A stretch of 64,000 nucleotides of DNA from Larus michahellis (GCF_964199755.1 NC_133897.1:59654442-59718441), one strand, 5' to 3'; numbered from the stretch's first letter, positions 50,508 to 62,778 are shown. Translations and numbers: made by a program. The notes: generated by a model from the sequence alone, not told the origin.

Positions 50508-53500
50508 AAGGTTATCCAGAATATATTTTAATAATAAGCTTGTCATTCTATAATTTACTTTATATGTACACGATTTACTAAATAGGTAAGTAACATGCTG
50601 TGTTTGTTTGTACGAGTGGGTGATATGTACACATATATATTCTGCTCTCCAAGAGATAACAGAGATGGTGGGCTAGTACTGAAGCCCCTGACATGTAAAT
50701 AAGGCAGCTCACCCACAGGCTCCTTTGCAGTTCTGTGGTCTCTTCTTTCAGGTTGTTTTTTGGGTGTTTTTTTAGAACCCTCATTCCTCAGTTAGGGAGC
50801 TTTCTATTCTCTATACTAGAGGAAAAATGCACAAAAAATTTTTCAGGTGATACCAGACTGGATGGCAAACTCAGAGTGCATTGTGGTGGTTGCTGCAAGA
50901 GTCATCACATAGAAGGTTGTTATCATCTGTCTCAGTTTCACGCATGTACCGACAGTGTAGCTGCACCTCTCCTACTGTTGTGTAGCAGGGCATGTGATAG
51001 TTCATTGCGTTGGACTATCGATGGCAGAAAAGACTTTAAAATCACAATGTTTTCTAACTCCAGGCAATAAACCCAGGCTGTTTTGCAATGTACAGATTAA
51101 AATCTAGAGATGTTAAAATCAGAACACAGCTCCTTATGAATTAAGCTGAAGTGGTCTTTATGAAAGGCCTCTGCCCTATCAAATCTAATGAGAGGTTGCA
51201 TGTCATTAAGGGTGGTTGCAGATGCATCCACCATTCATACATCAGAGCGTATATACATACATACACATACATTGTGTCCCTCCTATCAAGGCTTCCAGTT
51301 TGCTTTTGGTATGTCAGTGCAGAACGAAGAATGGCAAAAAAGATCATGGTGCAGCCCTGTAATTTGTACTTTGATTTCATTCCCTTTTTACTACTACTCA
51401 ATTTTTTCCTGATTCTATGGAAAGAAGTAATTTCAGTCTCAGTTTCACCCTTACTTTCAAAATGGCTGCCTAGATGTCAAGAGCAATCATTTGTGCTCAA
51501 AATATTTGTTTGTGCACTTATGATGTACATGCATGTATGATTTTATTATATGCTACTACAGCCTGCTGACTGCTTCCCTTGAAAGAACATCAGACTAACT
51601 GCAGTGGGACTACTCTGAACAAGGAATGAATAAGCCACCTCTTTTTTAGGATAAAACTACTGCAGCACAGAATTTATATCAATATGACAATAAAATAAAT
51701 AGTGTGTTTTCAGATCACCATGCCAGTTAGCACCTAATCTCCTTAGTTCACCAAAACCCTATACAGTCTATTGTTCTGTTTAAAGTAGTAGGAGGGTTAC
51801 TGGTTTAATGAAAACCTCCAACTGGTGAATGGGAACATTCTTCAAGGCATGTGACACAGTAGCTCCATTGTGAGCTGTGGGCTGATCTGATCTGGTCAGG
51901 CTCAGCTAGGACTCTTGTGCGGCTCAGAAACTCCACTGAAAACTAAGCAGTTACTGTGCCTGAGTAGCCATGGCAAGTGACTTCCTATAGTTAGCATAAA
52001 GCTCATCTGACGCTTTCAGTTTTAAAAAAAGTTGCCAGGTTGCCAGTCTTGATACAGTTGGTGTTCTTAATGCCAGGCTGTCTTTGTAAGAAATTAGAAG
52101 CCTAGCAGAAAGAGAGGGGGGAAAAAAAAAAAAGCGTAGGAAATTATCTGACAGGCAGGTGTGCAGACAGGCAAAACAATACATATTTATCTTTTAAGTG
52201 TAATCATATTCAGGTAGTATGCAGAAGCTCCAGTCATGATTGACACCCTGCTCTGTGCTGGGCATGCTGTAGACACTTAATAAAAGGCAGTCCTGGAGTC
52301 ATAATGGAGAATTACTGGAGCTTCACATTTAACTGTAATACCAAGTGCCTTACCACAATCAGTTGTAGGAAAGAATTTATAACATGGTTCAAGAGGACTC
52401 TGGATACTCCTAAGAATATAAGATAGAGTAAATGGTAGGATTTTAAAGTACTTTTATTGTCATGTATCCATATGCTATCTATAGTAGAAGATGAAGATAA
52501 CTATGGTTTATTAGTGCGGTAATTGAGACTGAATGATGTGGACAATGTAAGAGGGAGGCAAATATATATTTACTCAGAATGCTTAAATGCTTCAGTAACT
52601 TTAGTGCATTACTCTGATAACCTCTTCCAATCTGTTAAATATGTATTGAGTAGATAATGAGGCTATATCCTCGGTAGCACAAATTATTTAACATAAAGCA
52701 GTGGTTTAAAGCTACTAGTTGTGAATTATTCCAAAACCTTTACCAAAGAAGTTCCCAAGATGAGGGCTGTAGATCACTGTCAGTTTAAAGAAAGAAATCT
52801 TGTCAGAGTACGCTGGCTCTTTCCTGTGTTTCCAGCTGCTAATTTGCATTAAAATATGGCTAAAAATACATCAGTTCTTCCCTAATATTACTTTGCCGTG
52901 GAAGTGTTTACTGTATTCACCAAAGTGTTGCTGTGTACTTGTCTTGCAAAAGCCTTCAAGTCACATGAAGTCTCCTCATCCAGGCATAAATGATAGCATA
53001 AGAAGACAGTCTCTTCTCTAGCATTTACCTTGCAGGCTGTGCATTAGTGAAAGGATGCCTTTTTTCCCCCAGAAATAGCAGAAGGAAATGTTCCAGATTG
53101 ATTTCAATTTCTCCTTTAAAGGTGACAGAAATATTTCCAACATAATTGCAATAGCTTTTGATAATATTACTATAATTCACTTTGTGTGCATTTTTTTCGA
53201 CATAGACCTTCTCCTGTGCATCCATGAATTGCCTACGAAATGTTCTAAACTGAATTAAGAAAACACTATTTTAATGCAGTATATTAAATGTACATTTCAA
53301 TGTATTTTTAAAATACATTCTCAGTAAAATCTGTTGTATAGGTTGATACTTAAATACAATGCAAGTTCAATGTAGATGGTTGGAAAATAATTAACATCTT
53401 CAGTGTTATTTATACACTTACGAGATGCGCAGTGTCTGTCTCTTTGTACAGATGGGACTTCCTCAGATGTCACAGGTACAAATATAAGAGATAAAATCCT

Positions 53501-53957
53501 GTTCCCATTTGATTCAATAGAAAAACTCCCTCTGGTTTCAGTAGTACTGAGATTCCACGTTACTCAACCAAAGTACACAAGGCAAGACTAGGATCTAGAA
53601 AATACCATTTAATGTATTTGCCATTTAGCAAAAATCTAAGTAATACATATAAATATAAAGTCAACGTAAAATATTATTGCTATTGATAATAGTAATATAT
53701 AACATTAGTAAGAGAAAGCACCTATGTGATCTAAAAAATTCATAAACTGAGAGAAAGAAAACTTTTAAGGTTACTGAATCAAAAACTCTAGTCTGTATTC
53801 CAGAATGGAATAGAAATAGATTCAACAAGGGGTCAGTCTTTCAAGGACTTAATCCGTGTTTTAAAAATTGTCTAGATGTTTTTCAGTGCAATATTCTCAG
53901 GTGATTAATTTGGCAAAACCCCCAAATGACTATTACATTCAGATGGCTATTGCTGAC

Positions 53958-54050
53958 CCCATCATAGAATCACAGAAGCATAGAATCATAGGGCTGGAAG
54001 GGATCCTCTACTTCTTCTGCAAAGAAAATCTCTTCCTGCATGTTTTATGC
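53958..54050 (-). mobile_element. CR1 LINE 3' end, minus strand
   Basis: ATCATAGAATCACAGAAGCA followed by TAGAATCATAGGGCTGGAAG and GGATCCTCT is the reverse complement of the CR1 3' end. The degraded CATAGAAT octamers mark the terminus at the left, and GGCTGGAAGGGATCCTC is the adjoining 3' UTR. Similarity fades after about 90 bases, so the copy is severely 5'-truncated. Confidence 0.85.
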
Positions 54051-57000
54051 ACACGACATAAAAGATACAACTGAGCGTACAGTTGGGCTGGTTGCATTAA
54101 TAGCATCCACAGGTTGCTCAATAGAGCTCCCTGAAACAGTCAGTTTCTCAAAATAGGTATGTTCATGGATATAACATTTCCAGCTTGGAAGAAAAGAATA
54201 ATAAAATAGATGCCATGTTAAAATCATTTGTCTCAGTGATTCTCAAATATTGTTTCATTTTTTCATTAATAGACTTCAGGGATAGTAGGAATGCAAAATT
54301 ATTTTGCAATATAAAAACCATCCAAAGAAATGAACAGGTGGTGCTTAAATCAGAGGAGGAGGGAAATACGCTTAACCTGCGGTTCGAGGGCAAACTAGAA
54401 GAAAAAGAAGGACATGAATGTGTAGAAGAATACTGTGTCTTGGAGGAGGGAAGTATTTTGGACTGTTCAAGTGGATGAGCAGTAATTGAATTATATTTAT
54501 AAATAAACAGATTCTTCCAATTCTTCAAGGAGCATTAAACTGTAAATGAGCTCAAAATAAGACTGGTGATAAGTGGAAAACAGTTGCATTTCTGACAGGT
54601 AACCACCATTTCTGTTTGGTTGTTTTAGTCATGATGCAGAATAAGAATGGAATTCAGTTCTGTCTGCATGTCTATAAAATGCAGATTTAAGTCTAGTATA
54701 TGTCTGAGACATATGGCATGATTTTTTGTTTGTTTTGATTGTCAAAATTTTTCATTATGCAGCGTAGATTGATAGAGACCAAGATATCCCAAAAGAAATT
54801 TCTAAAGGTAGATGCTGTCTTGAGCACATGTTTAAACTACAGAAGATGTAGGAACATGAAGCTGAAAACTTCTGAGCATCTTCAGTTTCTTTTGATATCT
54901 CTATGAATGAGAATCTGGTGTCTTAATTTTTAATAGTGACATACTGAGCATTTTGAGAGTTTTAACATTCCTTTTTTAAAACCAACTTTGTTATGAAGCA
55001 TGTAAAGAAAGAACTAGAACCATATTTTTCTATGATTACCTATATACACATTTCCAATTTTTTAGTTGCTTGTTTGTTCTAGTTCAAGTACAACAACAAA
55101 ATGATGGTCAAGCCAAAATGCATTCAGTTCAAACTGTAATGCTTTATTTTTAGCAGCATGAAACAAGAAGATGATAATGGCTCTTTTCTGCCAATGCACC
55201 CTCATCTTCCTTTTTAGCTATATTAGGAAGGTTAGGAAAGATTCTTTCCTTACATTTCTAGAAAATAAATACTTTCTTCAGGTCTTTACAGCTTCTGATA
55301 GGCAGATGATCCCAATTTTCATGTGCACTCTTTCTCCCTCAGAGAAAGACCCATGTTTATAGACAGTCCTGGTAGAAACCCCCATGTTGTTCTTAACAAA
55401 CCCAAGACTTCCCTCAGTAATAGAGCTGTCCATTCTATGGCATTTAATTCTATGCATATAATCATAAAGTTTAGTTTGGTCATAATTTGAAATACATCCA
55501 TCTATCTCTCCTGTGTGAGGTTCTCATACCTACTGTCCTAGAGACTTGGATGGAAATTCTGCTATGAATGATTTTTATAGCTCTACCTTGCAAGGGCTCC
55601 TTGGCAACCAAAACTATAAAACAGAAAAACTATGTTAAAATGGTAGTTTGTTAAGAATAAAGAAGCATGGCTTTTACTTTTCAGTATTAATTCAGAAGTT
55701 TTAGGTTCTTTTTCAGCTTGGCTCACTTTCTTCTGTGGTCCCAGCTGATCACTTTATTGGATGACATTTGGTCGCCAGTGTTTGAAATTCTTAATTATCC
55801 TTTCCAGCTTTCTGACATAGTGTTTTTCTTCTTGACTTTCACATACTGTAAATATAGCTCTGTCCAGGATGAATTCCATTTAGCAGACATTGCTTGACAG
55901 CCCTAGTAAATTCAGAATGATCTATTCATTCATCAATGTATGTGTATAATTTCCATTAAGCTCAATAAAATTTGTGTACAGCTGTAATAACTAGAGTCTT
56001 TTAACACGTTAGTGTCTTACTAATTGCCAGGGAGGTTTCAACAGTAGGCTGAGATATATCCCCAGCTTTTAAGGCTCTGGGAGTGTTGATTTGAAAAATA
56101 AGGAAGGATTAATTTTCTTATGGGACTAGCTTTGCTGGGAGATCCTCCTTCTGCCCATCTTGGCTGGTATGTCTGTCCCACTGTGCTAGGACACTTTGCT
56201 AACCTACAGCGTGTGGAGTACAGGTCCCCATTAACCCAAGTTGCAGGCACTTGCCGGTTGCAGGATAGGGGTGATAAAGCTTGCAGTTGTCCTGCTTAGG
56301 CTGTGGGAGTGTCTCTCTGCTTGCTTAGAAACATTCTCACATTTACACTCTGGAAAGGAAAGGTTAGGAGGAAGAGTAGGAGAAGTGTTTAATAACTCCA
56401 TATAGTGTCCTAACACAATTTGACCATGTTTTCATTTCAAAGGTTAATACATTCAACTTGGATTTGTTGAATCATGTAAAGTAATATTTCAAAACATCCT
56501 CCAGAAAAAAAAAGAGTGAGTGTGTGCGTGTATATATATATATATATATATATATGATGGTTACCTTATTCTGTAGGAATCAAAAATGCCTGAAGACCTT
56601 TGTAATGATTTTTGTGTGACAGATTCAGTCAAAGTTAATGATTTTGCAGGCCCCAGTTGTGGTTATAGTAAAAATAATTGCATTACCCCTGCTCAACTCA
56701 TTGCAGTTGCTACATAGTTTAAATATTTTATGTAGTTTTTAAGGACTGATCCTATTCTGAGGTGGGGAAAAATGCAATAATCTGTGCCATTTCTTCCGTC
56801 TCAAACCACAAGGAAACTTTCTACTATCACCATTATTGAGATATTCATCAATCAACCTGCAGAATCTTCCTGTTTTGAATTACTTGTCTTATCCTTCATA
56901 ACTATTTTTTAAATGCATGCCTACTTGTGAGCAATTTGAGTATGTTTTTTAAAACCCTCATTAGCATATGTTAAAGAGGTGGGAAGTTTGAACAACTCAA

Positions 57001-58560
57001 ATCAAGTCATATTTTTGTCCGGTGGAGGACTTTGTGAAATATGTGATGTGCAGGTATATGTGTATAAAACCGTAAACGGGTGATGTGCAAGTATATTGCT
57101 TTTGTTGTGCTTGTTGGAAGGACCTTAAAAAGCAGAAATTTAGTTTGCAAAATGGTCTGCTGAGCTTTTAAATACTACTCAGAGGAGCTGTTTATTACTT
57201 ACTCAGGTGAATAATAAAGGCCAATGAATACTGAAAGGGTTGCAAGATCTCATAATGAAAGCGGTAGGATTTTTTGCATGTCATAGTCAGAAGTTTTTCT
57301 TTTTTCTGTGAATATATACAGGCAGTTTCTGATTGTATATCAGCACTATTGCTTCTGCTGTAGCTAAAGAACAGAAAATCTAGGTTTACAAATTTGAAAA
57401 ATGGTAGGATATAGAGCAGGAGGAGAACAGAAGATGTTAACGAGAAAGAAGTTACAGAAAAAGGCAATTTTGAACTAGTTTAATGACACTAGTTAATATT
57501 TCGTTCTTAGTTAATTCCCTCAAAACTCACATATCTTAATGATTACTGAACATCAAAAAGTGTCTGTGGGTCTAAGGAATGGGGAGGGCATGGCAGAGGG
57601 CTCAGCATGATGCAGAGAAGAGGTTACAAAGTCTCTATGGGAATATTTATTATTTCAAAACAGAGATGAGTATAATAACACTTAGCATTCATAGTGCACT
57701 TTTTCATTCCACGTTTACTACAGATATATTGGCATTACTTCTATGCAAGCATTTAAAATATGAATGTATTAATACTCAATATGGGTAAGACAAGGGAGGG
57801 AAAGGTTCAAGGAGGAAAAATTAAGGCAGTTGGACAAAATTACAGAAACACTTTTTCCCATCCCAAGACTGGCGCTTAAGCTTCATCCTGTGCTGTGCTT
57901 AAACCTCGAGGCCACAGCTCTCTCCTGGGATATCACATATTACGTATGGATGAGTTTTCAAAGTGACCTAAGAGATAGGCACTGTACTCCCTCTGAAAGG
58001 CAATAGGATTGAGGATCCTAATATCCCAAGGCCTTTCTGAAAATCTCGTCTTACATACGTTCTTAACCACTTCATCACACTCACTAAATAACAGGAGATA
58101 CTTGTTAACAGCATGTGTATTAGTCACTGAAAATAATTTATCCCTGCTTTGGGGCTCCTCTAAAGAAATTATACCTCTCCATTTCTCAGCCTTCTCTATA
58201 TAACACCTGAGAAATAATTGTTTTCATTTTTCTTTGCCTCATTGATTGTAGAATAAATAATCCATGAATAACTCCCCACCCTCATTATTCTACCGTATCT
58301 GGTGAGCAATAACTTTTGGTTCAGTATGTTTAAGGGCAGTGGCAGGAGGGATGGAGAGAGATGGAAAAGAGCGGTCAGTCTCTTGAAATCCCTAAACCAT
58401 AAGGCTAGGATATGGCCAGGTTGTCTCAGTCATTTCTTGTAGGTGAAAACCATAATGATACTGTAATGCAGCTTGCTTCCTGGCTCGCTCTCGGAGTGAG
58501 AATTAATTACCGAATGAAAACATCTGCATTAGCGGCTCCTGCAGCCCCAGCTCTCTACAG
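54051..58560. other. Proximal upstream flank of CNTNAP2, no exon recognised
   Basis: AT-rich to about 58,500. A 97-codon plus frame (54,185-54,478) has an acidic tail but matches no family I know. A TG/TA microsatellite occurs near 56,520. The last few hundred bases contain TAATTA (near 58,502-58,507) and a GC rise leading into the CpG island. Regulatory function is plausible from position only. Confidence 0.55.
56530..56555 (+). repeat. (TA)n microsatellite
   Basis: About 13 uninterrupted TA units, preceded by a GTGTGCGTG purine-pyrimidine alternating stretch. Confidence 0.95.
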
Positions 58561-58980
58561 GCGGGATGGTGCTCACCCCCCCCAGAACTAGGACCGCTCG
58601 GAGGACTTGCCTGCTGGCCACCTGGCTCGCATCCCGGCAGGTTGGAGCTCGGGGAGCCGCTACCATCTCGGGTGCGCGGGGGAGCGGCGGGGAGAGAGGC
58701 AGGAGCCGACGGCGGGGGCTGCCGCTGCGCCCCGGGGACGGCAAGGAGGCGCCGGGCGGTGGGCGCCGCACCGAGCCTCCGCGCCCGGCCTCAGCACCGC
58801 GGACAGCGGCATCGGCGCGGCCTCCCCGCGGCCCGCTCCCGGCCCCGGCCCCGATCCCCGCCGCGGCGCCCCGGCCCTGGCTCTGAACCAGGCGAGGGAG
58901 GACGAGCAGGGTCCTGGAGGCCGGAGGGGCGCAGAGGAAGAGGGAGGAGCCGGAGGAAGGGGAGGGAAGGGGAGGGAAGC
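58561..58980 (+). promoter_or_regulatory. CpG island at the CNTNAP2 promoter
   Basis: GC content rises sharply against the AT-rich surroundings. I count roughly 35-40 CpG dinucleotides in 58,621-58,860 alone, with GGCGGGG- and CCCCGGCCCCG-like boxes that could bind SP/KLF factors. CpG islands mark the promoters of many brain-expressed and broadly poised vertebrate genes. It lies about 0.8-1.2 kb left of the CNTNAP2 start codon. Long frames here on both strands (up to 162 codons) come from the lack of AT-rich stops and have repetitive Ala/Arg/Pro/Gly composition, so I do not call them genes. Confidence 0.85.
58959..58976 (+). promoter_or_regulatory. G-quadruplex-capable purine run
   Basis: GGGGAGGGAAGGGGAGGG satisfies the four G-run rule with one- and two-base loops. 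It sits at the right edge of the CpG island, upstream of the leader. The same run is also a plausible MAZ/SP-type binding stretch. Confidence 0.7.
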
Positions 58981-59007
58981 GCTAGGGAGAGGATTTTCCC
59001 TTCGGCT

Positions 59008-59009
<2 letters not shown>

Positions 59010-59038
<29 letters not shown>
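59010..59038 (+). repeat. T29 homopolymer upstream of the CNTNAP2 leader
   Basis: Twenty-nine consecutive T, followed by CGCTT and a G7 run. No retrotransposon body is attached on either strand, so it looks like an expanded homopolymer rather than the poly(A) tail of an inserted copy. Its length is prone to replication slippage and to sequencing error. Confidence 0.9.
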
Positions 59039-59214
59039 CGCTTGGGGGGGTGGTTGCTGCTGCTGGTGGCAGCATTTCCTCCCGCTGGAAGATGATGAAT
59101 ACATGAAGAGAGAGGCTCCGAGCCTGCTTCTCTGCTGCGGGAGTGTCTCTCCCTCCCTCCCTCTCCGCTCTCCCTGCTCCTGTGTGAGTGTGTGTTTGGC
59201 TCCCCGGCTGTATG

Positions 59215-59769
59215 TGCGTGTACACTGTGTATATATATCTGAGCTGGGAGGTTATTGCAAGCTTCTCTCAGCAGCGCTGCTCTGTGCAGGAAGAAGAGCT
59301 CAGCTGCAGTGGTAGCATCAACAGCAGCATTAGCAGCACCAACAGCTTTTTCTGCCTTTCTCCCTTCCCTTCATCTCAATCTCCCTTTCCCTCCCTCCTC
59401 CCCACATCATTTTGGGGATTGCGTTTTTAATCTTTCTTTTTCTCTTCTACAATCCTTGTTATTTGATACTTCGTGGCTTGCTTTTTTTTTTTTTTTCCCC
59501 CCTTCCTCTGAGAAGGAGGTACAGACACACATACACAAACACAGAGAAATAAGGGAAAGAAAAGTACCGGGACTTATCCTGCTGCTGCAAACACAGAGAT
59601 AGCAGACGAAGAGGGGGGTTGGCTTCTACCCCAAGGTAAAGCCCTGCCCCCTTTACCTCCTCACCCTCTCCTCTGAGAAAGACAAGGAGAGAGAGAGAAG
59701 GGGCCAAAGTGGAGAAAAGCAGGTCTTCTGCGGCTGGCATTTGGAGTACAGGGAGCCAGGAAGTGAAGG
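59215..59769 (+). other. Probable CNTNAP2 5' leader (5' UTR)
   Basis: No ATG occurs in any frame from 59,215 to 59,769, that is 555 bases, whereas ATGs are frequent just to the left (59,092-59,104 and 59,212). This depletion is what is expected of a translated mRNA leader. The region is rich in CT tracts (about 59,342-59,402), AGCAGCATTAGCAGC-like repeats, a T15 run (59,482-59,496) and GAGAGA near 59,688. The true transcription start is not determined. The length is compatible with the roughly half-kilobase human CNTNAP2 5' UTR as I recall it. A TGA stop in frame with the start codon sits at 59,764-59,766. Confidence 0.7.
59226..59238 (+). promoter_or_regulatory. Possible TATA-like element
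   Basis: TGTGTATATATATCTG lies about 530 bases before the start codon, which would place transcription starts near 59,255-59,265. CpG-island promoters often lack a TATA box and start at several sites, so this is only a candidate. It coincides with the left limit of the ATG-free leader. Confidence 0.35.
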
Positions 59770-59866
59770 ATGGTTGTGGTTACCCGAGCTGGCTGCAGGG
59801 CAGCTCTCTTCCTCTGGATTTTCAGCAGCATTAGCTGCAGAGCCAGGACCGCTCTGCCTGCATCTC
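59770..59866 (+). CDS. CNTNAP2: CNTNAP2 (CASPR2) coding exon 1, signal peptide
   Basis: CNTNAP2 encodes contactin-associated protein-like 2, a neurexin-family single-pass membrane protein that with contactin-2 clusters Kv1 channels at the juxtaparanodes of myelinated axons. This first exon encodes 32 residues plus one base. The peptide has a basic start (MVVVTRAGCR), a hydrophobic core (AALFLWIFSS) and a polar end (ISCRARTALPAS), typical of a secretory signal. Compared with human CASPR2 from memory, about 19 of 32 positions agree, including RAGC, AAL, LWI, SS, CRA and TA. The coding length is exactly 97 bases, as in human (c.97+1), and the phase-1 split leaves a C that can complete the human Gln codon. 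The start is supported by A at -3 and G at +4, an in-frame TGA six bases upstream and no upstream ATG in the leader. The remaining exons (discoidin, laminin G, EGF, membrane and PDZ-ligand parts) lie beyond the window. Assignment rests on a short peptide but on several independent agreements. Confidence 0.92.
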
Positions 59867-59872
59867 GTAAGT
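59867..59872 (+). other. CNTNAP2: Splice donor of CNTNAP2 exon 1
   Basis: GTAAGT directly follows the 97-base coding part and matches the consensus U1 site at all six intron positions. The exon side (TCTC) is weak, which the strong intron side offsets. The intron is phase 1. Confidence 0.92.
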
Positions 59873-60186
59873 ACCCTTTTCTAAGAAGCATGCACAATTT
59901 CAGCTCTGCAATAAGCCAGAGGGGAATTCCCTCAACTCTGTGAGGCTGATTATTTTCTCTCTGCTGGTGAATCTTGTGTTTGATTTTCTGTTTGTTTGTA
60001 TGTGTATGTACGCACTGAGGTTTGATATTGTTCGCAATGCTCCCTATCAGATCTTCCTAAGCGTAGATGATTTCAGTGGTAGCTGGTGTGGAAAGTTGAA
60101 AGACCTGCTCTATGATATAGTCTTGGTTCTGCAATGGAGTCAGAGGGGGAAAGGAATCAGATAGAAGCTATTTAAAGTTTGGGGGG

Positions 60187-60251
60187 TGTTTTTTGTTTGG
60201 TTGGTTGGTTTGGTTTGGTTTGGTTTTGTTTTGTTTTGTTTTGTTTTTTCC
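60187..60251 (+). repeat. GGTTT/GTTTT low-complexity repeat in intron 1
   Basis: A run of GGTT, then GGTTT, then GTTTT units about 60 bases long, showing stepwise unit change typical of slippage. It lies about 320 bases inside intron 1. Confidence 0.9.
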
Positions 60252-62778
60252 CACCTTCCTCAGAAGGTATGAAATTTGCATTTGGAAGTACTTCACTTAC
60301 ACAGTTGTGTGAGGGAAAAGAGGAGATGTGAGCAGTTTCCATAACTAGTGTTTTATCAAGGAGCAGCAAGAGAAAATTTTGTCTCATTTGAAGAGAAAAG
60401 AATGATGGTGAGTTGATGTGACGGAACTGAGCCAGGACAGCTTTTCTTCAGAGTGAAGTTTTGCTTCCCATAATAAAATGAGCAAAGGTATTTTAGAGAG
60501 ACCATCAATTGCCCCCCTAGGGAGGCAGAAATAGCAGAGAAATGATCAAGCATCCGCTGAAATGCTGAACTTCAGATCGGCGGAGTGCAGAGGACCTGTA
60601 CAGGACCCAATTCTGCTATCAGTGTAAAAATGACAGCGTACTCGTTGATTTCAATGTGTGTGAGATCAAATCTTTAACATTGCACTGAGCTGTAGTTTCC
60701 AGCAAAACATTTGCAGGTAGATGTCAGTGTTAAGTACTTAGTTGTTTCTCTTCAGACCATGTAAAGCATTTGCCATTTGCAAAGTATTTTTGAAATGCAT
60801 ACTGAAATAAAGCAGAGCATTTTTATAGAATCATCAAAAATAGACCCTACTGTTGACTTTCTCTGTTGTTTATAGAGGAAAGAAATGTCATGAGATGTTA
60901 CAGATAGATGTGTTGGTTTTGTGTGTATTTGAATGGGGGCTGATTCTACTGACCAAGCAGGGAATTGTCTTAGAATGTAATGTATATACTGCGTAGAGAT
61001 CTATGTGGATCATTACATTTATTTATTTATTTACTTAGGAGCAGGAATGAACAATGCAATGATCAGAGAACTGGAGCACTGCTGTACTTTCTCAGTGCAT
61101 TTCTATCTGTTATCGTCTGATACCTCATGAAAAATAAAACAATGATATTGGTCCAGGATTTGCTTGCACTTAGACATTTATTTATGTGTCAACAGAAAAT
61201 GTATAGCAGTGTCTCCATTGTATCTAGGTCTCAGAGGCTGTAGGATGTTCAGTTATTTTTCTGCCTTTGATTTAGGAGAAATATTGATCCTGAGGTTTAC
61301 TGCTTAGTTTTGACCAGCTATCTAATTTTCCTTCTGAATATTATTTCTTCATGGTCATCTCTGAGACTCTGCATAATAGGAATATACAGGGAGACAAAAA
61401 AATATTATGATTTAGGTTGTCAGAAATCTTTTCTTAGAAAACAAAGTTCCCTATACTGATTTCTATAATAGGATTTCTGATTTATTTTTTTTTTTCATTC
61501 AGTAACTAATGGCTGTAGTTTAACTTGAAAATGACCTACAGTGGGTTACCAGATTAGTCAACAAACAAATCTTTTAACTTTTGAAAGAAGTTAGTAGAGA
61601 AGTTGGTGGTTGTATTAACATCACTATAACCAGAAATTCCATGAATAAAGGATATATATAATCTTAATTACAATTTACTTGTATACATTCCCATCTTGAC
61701 AGGTTGTTTTTGGATATTCAAGGATTTCTTTATATTAATTGATCTTCCAAGAGCTTATACACTACGCTCCTTATGTAATGTATAGCATTTCATTTCTGAC
61801 TCACTTCTGAAAGTGAAATGGAGCTGGATTTGTTTACTGGAAACAGAAATATAGCTAGAAGTACACGTCAGCCTTAAAATTACAAAAGGAGTGTTCACAT
61901 TGCAGTACATGCTTAAAATTCTTGTGAAGACATACAGCTGCTTGGGAAGTGGTACCAGAGTAGGAACTCAAGTGCTGTGTCACAGTGTTTTGGTGCACCA
62001 CTTTTAACTGGTTATTCTGTTGCACGCTTTGGTATACAAACTGGTCACTGTGCTGTGTTTTCTGGGATTGTTTGTCACTTTGTATGCAACTGATTGTGAA
62101 TGACATTGGGTAATTTTGTTCTCCTTTGGCAACAGAATGCACATAGGTTTTTATCTTTTTTTCTTTTTCCCTCATTGCTGGATTTTGAACATCGTATTGG
62201 GAATACTTCTGAAAGAATTAAAAATCTGTGAAATGTAACTTTGATGTAAAACTGATTTCCAACCACATTTTTATTTTCTCCTCCATTGCTACTTTATGTT
62301 TTGACTTTGAAGTAATGAACAATAGCAAATTTATTCTTTACAGTACTTTTTAGGAAGTATGCAAGATTCATGGTGTATGGTGAATTACGAATCCCTATAT
62401 ATGAGCTTACTCTTCAGTGTTTTTTTACAGTCTGCTTGTGCTGACACAGAAAAAGATACAGTTTTCAGAAAGAATAGAATCAGACATCACTTATGTGAAT
62501 ATATTGCATCTCAAATGTTTGTTTACTTTGCAAAGTCAGTAAATCTATCTCTGTCATTAAAATGACGTCTCTTAGTAATACTGATTCAGAAGGGATCCTG
62601 TTGAAAGCTTTGAATCTCATTCAGTTTTATCTCAAGATGAAGTGGGTGTTGAAAGCCCATCTTGTAGTACAATAAACGTACACTGTGATGCAGTATCACA
62701 CACACTAATACTCAGATCTTACTGTAAATTTTATTCATAGTCAAGTTTTTCATACTTTGGCATTAAATTCCTCTTTGT

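Larger units (their letters stand above)
41241..53955. other. Intergenic sequence, no gene recognised
   Basis: AT-rich sequence with (AAT)n at about 41,298-41,313 and A15 at 43,402-43,416. A faint MIR-tail resemblance near 41,680-41,760 (GATGAAGAAGCTTAAG, then ATTTGCCTCATC) is too weak to call. Frames up to 129 codons (51,151-51,540 plus) match nothing recognised and overlap frames on the other strand. No RNA gene or exon was recognised. Confidence 0.6.

Noticed and set aside
54185..54478. 97-codon plus-strand frame with acidic tail
   Set aside because: No family resemblance, no splice or promoter context, and a 121-codon frame overlaps it on the other strand.
58566..59225. Several 100-160-codon frames on both strands in the CpG island
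   Set aside because: Composition is Ala/Arg/Pro/Gly repeats dictated by GC richness, the frames overlap on both strands, and one ends in poly-Phe or poly-Lys from the T29 tract.
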